A DNA stretch of 64,000 nucleotides, from NCBI GenBank assembly GCA_021464415.1, contig CM038469.1:58459702-58523701 (forward strand), written 5' to 3'. This document shows positions 58,603-64,000 of the stretch, piece by piece. The notes under the pieces are model-generated. The model searched no databases, was not told where the DNA came from, and worked only from the letters and a program-made list of their open reading frames with translations. Each line of letters begins with the position of its first letter. Position 1 is the stretch's first letter. A program made the position numbers and the translations under genes. The DNA is from Lonicera japonica (taxonomy: Eukaryota > Streptophyta > Magnoliopsida > Dipsacales > Caprifoliaceae).

Positions 58603-58746
58603 TACGGAAAATTTCGCATGCGGACCGGTCCGTACGGACCGGGACCTTTAGCGACGCTTTTCCGTCGCTAATAACATATCCCCAATGTATTCGCGACGGA
58701 AAACCGTCGCTAAAGATTCCGGTCCGTATGTGAAACGCTCTGTATA
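58603..58746. mobile_element. Small hairpin MITE inserted in a TA microsatellite
   Basis: The left half (GCATGCGGACCGG ... TTTAGCGACGCTTTTCCGTC) and the right half (GACGGAAAACCGTCGCTAAA ... CCGGTCCGTATG) are inverted copies. Each half also holds its own smaller palindrome (GCGACG...CGTCGC), so the strand can fold in two ways. TATATATA lies on both sides (58582-58604, 58742-58760), consistent with insertion into TA repeats. Worn relatives appear at about 35650-35820 and 39620-39770. Confidence 0.65.
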
Positions 58747-58760
58747 TATATATATATATA

Positions 58761-61700
58761 TTGACAGTGCTTTTTTAGTATATGTTGATGCCTCCATTTA
58801 ATTTAGATTAATTTTATACGATCGTCATTTGTTTCATACTATACTTTATGAATATTTATCTTTAATATCTTTCTATTCTTTCAAAATTTCACCTTAAAAT
58901 ATATTATAAGTTGTGGTTAGTCATTCTAATAAAAGGTACATATGCAGGTTCCTCTTATTAGAATTATTATAACATGAGTAATAAAAATAAATAAAATTAT
59001 TATAACATAATGCTAGGTTTTTTTAGTGTCTTAGTTTGATTTTTCCTGGGAATGAATAATCTATATTAATAATTTGGACGACGATAGCCGTGCCTTGGGC
59101 CAGAGGGCCCTATGAGTTTTTCGCAGCCTTTGTCCAATTTTGAAAGGGCTTTTATACTCAACTCAATTCAACCTAAAAATTTTATATTTTTCTTTTGCCA
59201 ATGATCTCGTTTTTTTTAGTGTCATCCTTTTTAATCTTTTTCTCCTAATAAGGAGGTTAAGATTTCAATCCATATGAATATAGTATCAGACTCGATAGTT
59301 GTGTGTTCACTCGTTCTTGTGGTAGTTGTAGAATCGAGACTTATTTATACAAGTTGTATTATGGATTCAATGCCAGTATTAAAAAGTTCTTTTTTATCTT
59401 TTGTTCTATTCTTTTCGCTACAAAATTAATGTATCAAATATTTAAAAAAAAATAAGTTGTATTTTTAACTATTAATTTAAAAAAATAAAATTACGTCTAG
59501 TTTTAAATTAGTAATTTACATGTATATAAACTATTAATATATATAAAGCATATGTTATGATTGAACATGACTCTTAGTGGCAGAGTTACGATTCAACATT
59601 AAGGTGGACAAAACTTAATTATAACCTGCGGTGAATGCACTCAGATACTTTAGTATTTCATGAAAATAACACCGATTTTTTAGAAATGTAAAAGAAAAAT
59701 AAAAAAATATTTATCATAAAATGTTATTGTACACGGTGTTTCAAATGATATAGGATTATAGTTCGCAAATTGGAGAAGTTTAATTGGGCGGTGATACGAT
59801 GTCATCCATATGAAATGGTATAATTGTGGTAGCCAATAATTCTTCTTACTAACGGCACATAGGAGCAACTACCTATTAGAACATATAGTCAATATATGTG
59901 TAGATGTGGTGTAGATATGGTAGACTTATATGGTATAGTTGATTTTCTCTTTGATTCCTAGAATCGTGGGATATTTTATTGCTTTCATGTATAGCTCATT
60001 TCATCCCTATATAATGGACTTTGTATATTATTTGAATAATTTATCTTACAATGAAAGAGAATTCATGAATTATATAAACAAAAAGTAAACAAATTTAATG
60101 AATGATATATTTTAAAATAAATTAATGCTATTGCAAAATTAAAAAAAAAAACTTTGCAATAAATTGTTTATAATGCATAATGGTGGTATTTTTGAATTAT
60201 TACGTCAATAATACTCATAATTTGAGATATTCCCGTTTTATGAATCCTTTGAGTTATCCATCAAACGAATCGCAGAGGAGGGACAGTGGCGGTTAACTCA
60301 AAGGATTAGTAAAGTGGGAGTAACTTAAATTATGGATATTATTTTAAACTTAAAAAGAAACTAATAAAAAGTATGAACCATTTAGTTTAACAAATGTAAA
60401 AGCTACTTTGAAATAGCAATTAAAATAACGAAGAGTCTAGTGTAACGAGTTTTCGACCAAATCTTAATGGGTGTACGTTTTAAAATTATGGTAGGTATAA
60501 ATAATGTTTACTTCCCGTTGCAACATAATTATCTCCAAATTAAAATTAAATAATATTTTTCATACCGTTGGCACGAGCATTACTATCTATTAATAAATTA
60601 GATCAGTCCTAATATTATAAGACTCTCTTAACTTATGTTCTTAAGTGGTGGCCTAATTTGAACATTTATGTTTTAATCCAATAGCTCATAAACTCTCTTA
60701 ACTTACGTTTTCAATTGGTGGCTGAGATTTAGTTTGAATTTTTATGTTGTAATCTAACAGCTCATATATTTTTGTGATAACTAAACATATATTTATCTTC
60801 TAATTAATTTTAATTTATTGGGGTTTGCTTAGTCGAAAACCCGTCAAATCAGGCCATTTTTCATCCCTAATTATAATGGAAGTGGAATTAGACAGATTTA
60901 ATTTATTCTACCACTATTTGAATAATATGCATACAATTATATTTTAAAATGTGGTTAAGATTAAAAATTAAAATTAATGCTATATGGAAAAATTTAATTC
61001 CTCTTGCTCTTAAATTAAGATTATACCACTACTTTTTAGGGATAAAATTAATTTCTATGCGAAATAGCAAAATTAGAATAAGAATTCTTAATAAAAGATA
61101 AAAAAAAATATTAAAATTATGAGTAATTACATATATAAAAAAAATCAATAAATAAAATTTTAGATAGTGTCACTAATTATATATACGCAAAATCGAATCA
61201 TGCCATAGGCACGAGTATTAGCTAGTTCATTCATAAATCACAACAAAAAATTATTTTCTCATCTATCTCTCTATATTCGTTAACATTACCTTCCCATATG
61301 AAAACTGTTAAACAACATCAAAATAGAAGTTTAAGCAACGAACTAATTAAAAAGAAAACTAATGTATGTATATATACACCAAAAGCTTACGAATTCAGTT
61401 ATGACAACAATATTTAGTGATATTTTACCCCATTATTATTAAAGTTGGAAAAAATATGTTGTTAGGATTTAAACTTACAACTTTTTTATTATTAGAAATG
61501 ATATTAACTATTGAGCTATCTCTCTTTTTTGTTAATTTTTTTTGTTCCAACTTATATTTATTTGTACTTGACAATCAGGCGTACGTGTACATGCATTACG
61601 TGTGCTTTGTGTTTAGTGTACTAAATCAAAAAGAAAGTTTAACGGTAACTAACCCAAGCACTTTTTATTACTCAAATACCCTAGAATTTGCTAAAAATTC

Positions 61701-62871
61701 AAGGGGGGTTGTTGGCAGGGGAGGATGTGGCTAACTGTTAAGTAGAGCCGACAAAAAATGTGTCCGAGAGAGTGTCCCAATTGTTTTTCATAAACTTCTC
61801 ATTTAAGTAAATAGAATTTCTATTAGTTAACGGAATATTTTTTGATAAAAACTTATAACATTCTTATATTTGCGTATCTTATTTTTAACAAATTTCTAAC
61901 TCCGCCCCGATATAGGTAACGACCGACTCTAGACCCCTTGGCTCCGCATGGTTGGTGGCACAAGTTTGTTTGTGAGGGAGCAGTAATCATCAATATATAT
62001 AATATATTCCAACTCAATTCAAAATAAAATTTATGACAACTACTTGTATCAAAAAATAAATTTATTATCGTAGCCCAGACCTTGGATCAGCCCACCCCAC
62101 TCCAATTATTTTACGGCCCAGTCCTTTTCAGTTTTCAATTCTCAAAAGATAAAAAAATTCAATCACAAAGCTTGCACATAAATTAACAATAAACGAGAAA
62201 AAAGAGGGATAAATGTAGATACAATTTTGAGTCAATTTGGTTTAAGGATATAAACCTAACACGACATTACTTGAATTCTTCAAAAAAATTTAAACACAAA
62301 TATGACATGATCACGTATTAAATTTCTTACCAATTAACTTCTCATGTTTTAGGGCAAAAAATAAGTCTTGACTCGCTCTTAGATTTGATGAGAGAAATTG
62401 GCTGCTGAAAATGGAAATGGAAAAGAATTACGCTAATTTAACTCTTTTTTCAATCAAGGAAAACAGAGTACATGTATTCCCACAAATGCTTTTCCGTTCT
62501 CATTATAATCCGTTTTACATTGATAAAGAGAATTTCTTTAATCAATATAACAAATCTATAATGGAATTAAGTTATAATTTTAAATATTAACTAAATTGAA
62601 ATTAACGTTTTGTAAAAAGTGTCACAATCATATGGATTATTTCAAATTGACCGTTATGTTTTAACATTTAAAATGTAAAAGAAATCATTTTTCTTTCCTT
62701 TGATTCCCTGGGCCAATTACGCTTTAGATCATTCATTATAGAAATGTTTTGGAAAACGAGTAGGAAAAAAGTATCTACAAATAGTGTTTTTTTTCCCTTC
62801 AAAGGTACATTTGCCCTTCCAAAATTTTATACCTTATATATATATAGAAGAGATGGGTTTGGTGGCACTAA
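58761..62871. other. Intergenic DNA
   Basis: AT-rich, with no supported gene in about 4 kb. Noted pieces: a GC-richer fragment at 59085-59130 (GGGCCAGAGGGCCC); a diverged direct repeat at about 60625-60680 / 60690-60780 (AACTCTCTTAACTTAYGTT ... GTGGC); a SINE-like tRNA remnant at 61440-61530; and CTCCGCC/GGCTCCGC motifs at 61890-61950 that look like a hAT end. None is complete. Confidence 0.4.
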
Positions 62872-63193
62872 GGCCTCGTTTGGTTCACGGATTTTAGTAC
62901 TCGGGAAAGGAAAGTCGTTCCTTTCCTTTGTTTGGTAAGCACAAATTCCGGAAACACTTTCCCGAGAGAAGAAAAAGTAGAGGGTAAAACCATTCATCTC
63001 AAAACACATGGGATTGATTTTTTCATGTAATTTGCAAGCATTTATTACAAAAAATTTAGATAATAATACCCTTACCTAAATACTTTTCATGTTTTACCAA
63101 ACACAAGAAAGGAAATTTGACAGAAAAATTAGTTTCCCACCTCCATGGGAAAGATAAGGGAATTGATTTCCCTTCCGTGAACCAAACGAGGCC
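62872..63193. mobile_element. Tourist-like MITE, 322 bp, intact ends
   Basis: GGCCTCGTTTGGTTCACGG at the left is repeated as its exact complement at the right, a 19-base perfect inverted repeat. TAA flanks both sides (62869-62871, 63194-63196). This is the compact relative of the 1441-bp element at 55792-57232. Confidence 0.9.
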
Positions 63194-63500
63194 TAAAAGG
63201 AAAGGGGAGCATACTTTAAACCACACGCTTTATGAATATACAATCATTCAACCAATTGGGTTAAAGCTCAGGTCTAATCCCACTATTTTTTTGCCAAAAG
63301 TTTTCGAAGCTGTCAAATTATTTTAATGTTCAATTTTACCTGGTGACTACAAAAGGTATATATATATATAATATTTCATACAATAAATACGTAGATACAT
63401 TTGTTGTTTGACTACGGAAAAAACGAAAAAATATTTCTGTGATTCAAACCGTAATAGAGAGTGAAAAATCCATACCCATTACCAACTTTGCTAACACTAA
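63194..63500. other. Intergenic DNA
   Basis: Short stretch between two MITEs with a TA run at 63357-63371. Nothing coding is supported. Confidence 0.45.
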
Positions 63501-63808
63501 GGCTCCGTTTGATAGCAACATGGAAAATGAAAATAAAAACAACTAATTTAGGTGAGAAGATGAAAAATAAATTGAGTCATATGGTGAGGTCCTCTCCATC
63601 TCATACTCATTTTTGTGAGTATATGTCCTCCATCATTCTTTAATATTTTGTGAAATTTTTTTTTCCACCATCACCCAAAGAAAATTTTGTCATGAAAAAA
63701 AGCAAAAAGCAAGAGTTAATCTCACCACATCCCTCAACTTATTTTCCATCTTCTCACCTAAATTAGTTATTTTTCTTTTAATTTTTTATATTGCTATCAA
63801 ACGGAGCC
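63501..63808. mobile_element. Tourist-like MITE, 308 bp, with about 88-base inverted ends
   Basis: GGCTCCGTTTGATAGCAA is matched exactly by its complement at the right end. Similarity runs inward for nearly 90 bases through AACTAATTTAGGTGAGAAGATG. TAA flanks both sides (63498-63500, 63809-63811). The element is almost a pure foldback. Relatives are at 46828 and 12176. Confidence 0.9.
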
Positions 63809-63811
63809 TAA

Positions 63812-64000
63812 GTGTTAAAAATATAATTAATGTAACATTTGTCATAACCGATTTATATTTTTTTCAATTTTAAATTTATCCAAGTTGGCATGTGCCGTGT
63901 AGGTTAATCTTGAGGGTTATAACTATGAATAGCTCTAACAACATAATCTTAAATGGGCAATTGACATTGGAAATATCGTACAAGACTACCCACTACAAAA
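63812..64000. other. Window end, no feature seen
   Basis: AT-rich DNA after the last MITE. Nothing is recognised. Confidence 0.4.

Overview
This is a stretch of nuclear DNA from a flowering plant, most likely a eudicot. It is AT-rich, its genes are split by long GT-AG introns, and its three recognisable proteins have clear plant family signatures. The spaces between genes are filled with plant transposable elements: CACTA, copia and other LTR elements, hAT, Mutator-like, Tourist-like and Stowaway-like. The species cannot be fixed from the sequence.

Three host genes are supported. (1) Positions 1018-9874, + strand: a seven-exon ubiquitin-specific protease of the plant UBP24 / animal USP10 type, 559 residues, intact. 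(2) Positions 29331-30559, - strand: a single-exon, seven-repeat WD40 protein of the JINGUBANG type, broken by one missing base near 30226. (3) Positions 34901-53046, - strand: a thirteen-exon purple acid phosphatase of the PAP1/24/27 (nucleotide pyrophosphatase/phosphodiesterase-like) group. All its metal ligands are encoded, but exon 4 carries an in-frame TAG. It is stretched over 18 kb by intronic transposons. The three genes show no functional link and are not an operon or cluster.

Layout: 1-1000 is the UBP24 promoter and 5' leader, with two upstream ORFs. 1018-9874 is UBP24, with a tandem duplication covering exon 1 and poly-C runs in its introns. 9875-13044 is intergenic. 13045-17800 is a left-end-bearing, decayed CACTA element. 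17800-24652 is a nest of LTR retrotransposon pieces (a copia pol fragment, its split 3' LTR, and another LTR carrying an array of TGTCGCRCGACA palindromes upstream of a TATA box) plus a 1072-bp Mutator/hAT-like element with an 8-bp target duplication. 24653-29330 is intergenic with a 3 x 180 bp tandem repeat. 29331-30900 is the WD40 gene and promoter. 30900-34900 is intergenic. 34901-53110 is the phosphatase gene and promoter. 53110-64000 is intergenic and rich in Tourist-like elements, several with exact 3-bp target duplications.

I see no CRISPR array, rRNA or functional tRNA gene, and nothing that amounts to a new multi-gene system. The observations most worth following are the two lesions in otherwise well-conserved genes, the possible splice rescue of one of them, the palindrome array in the LTR promoter, and the duplicated but dead copy of UBP24 exon 1. 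Exon boundaries were placed by hand from splice consensus, reading phase and family conservation recalled from memory, without alignment tools.
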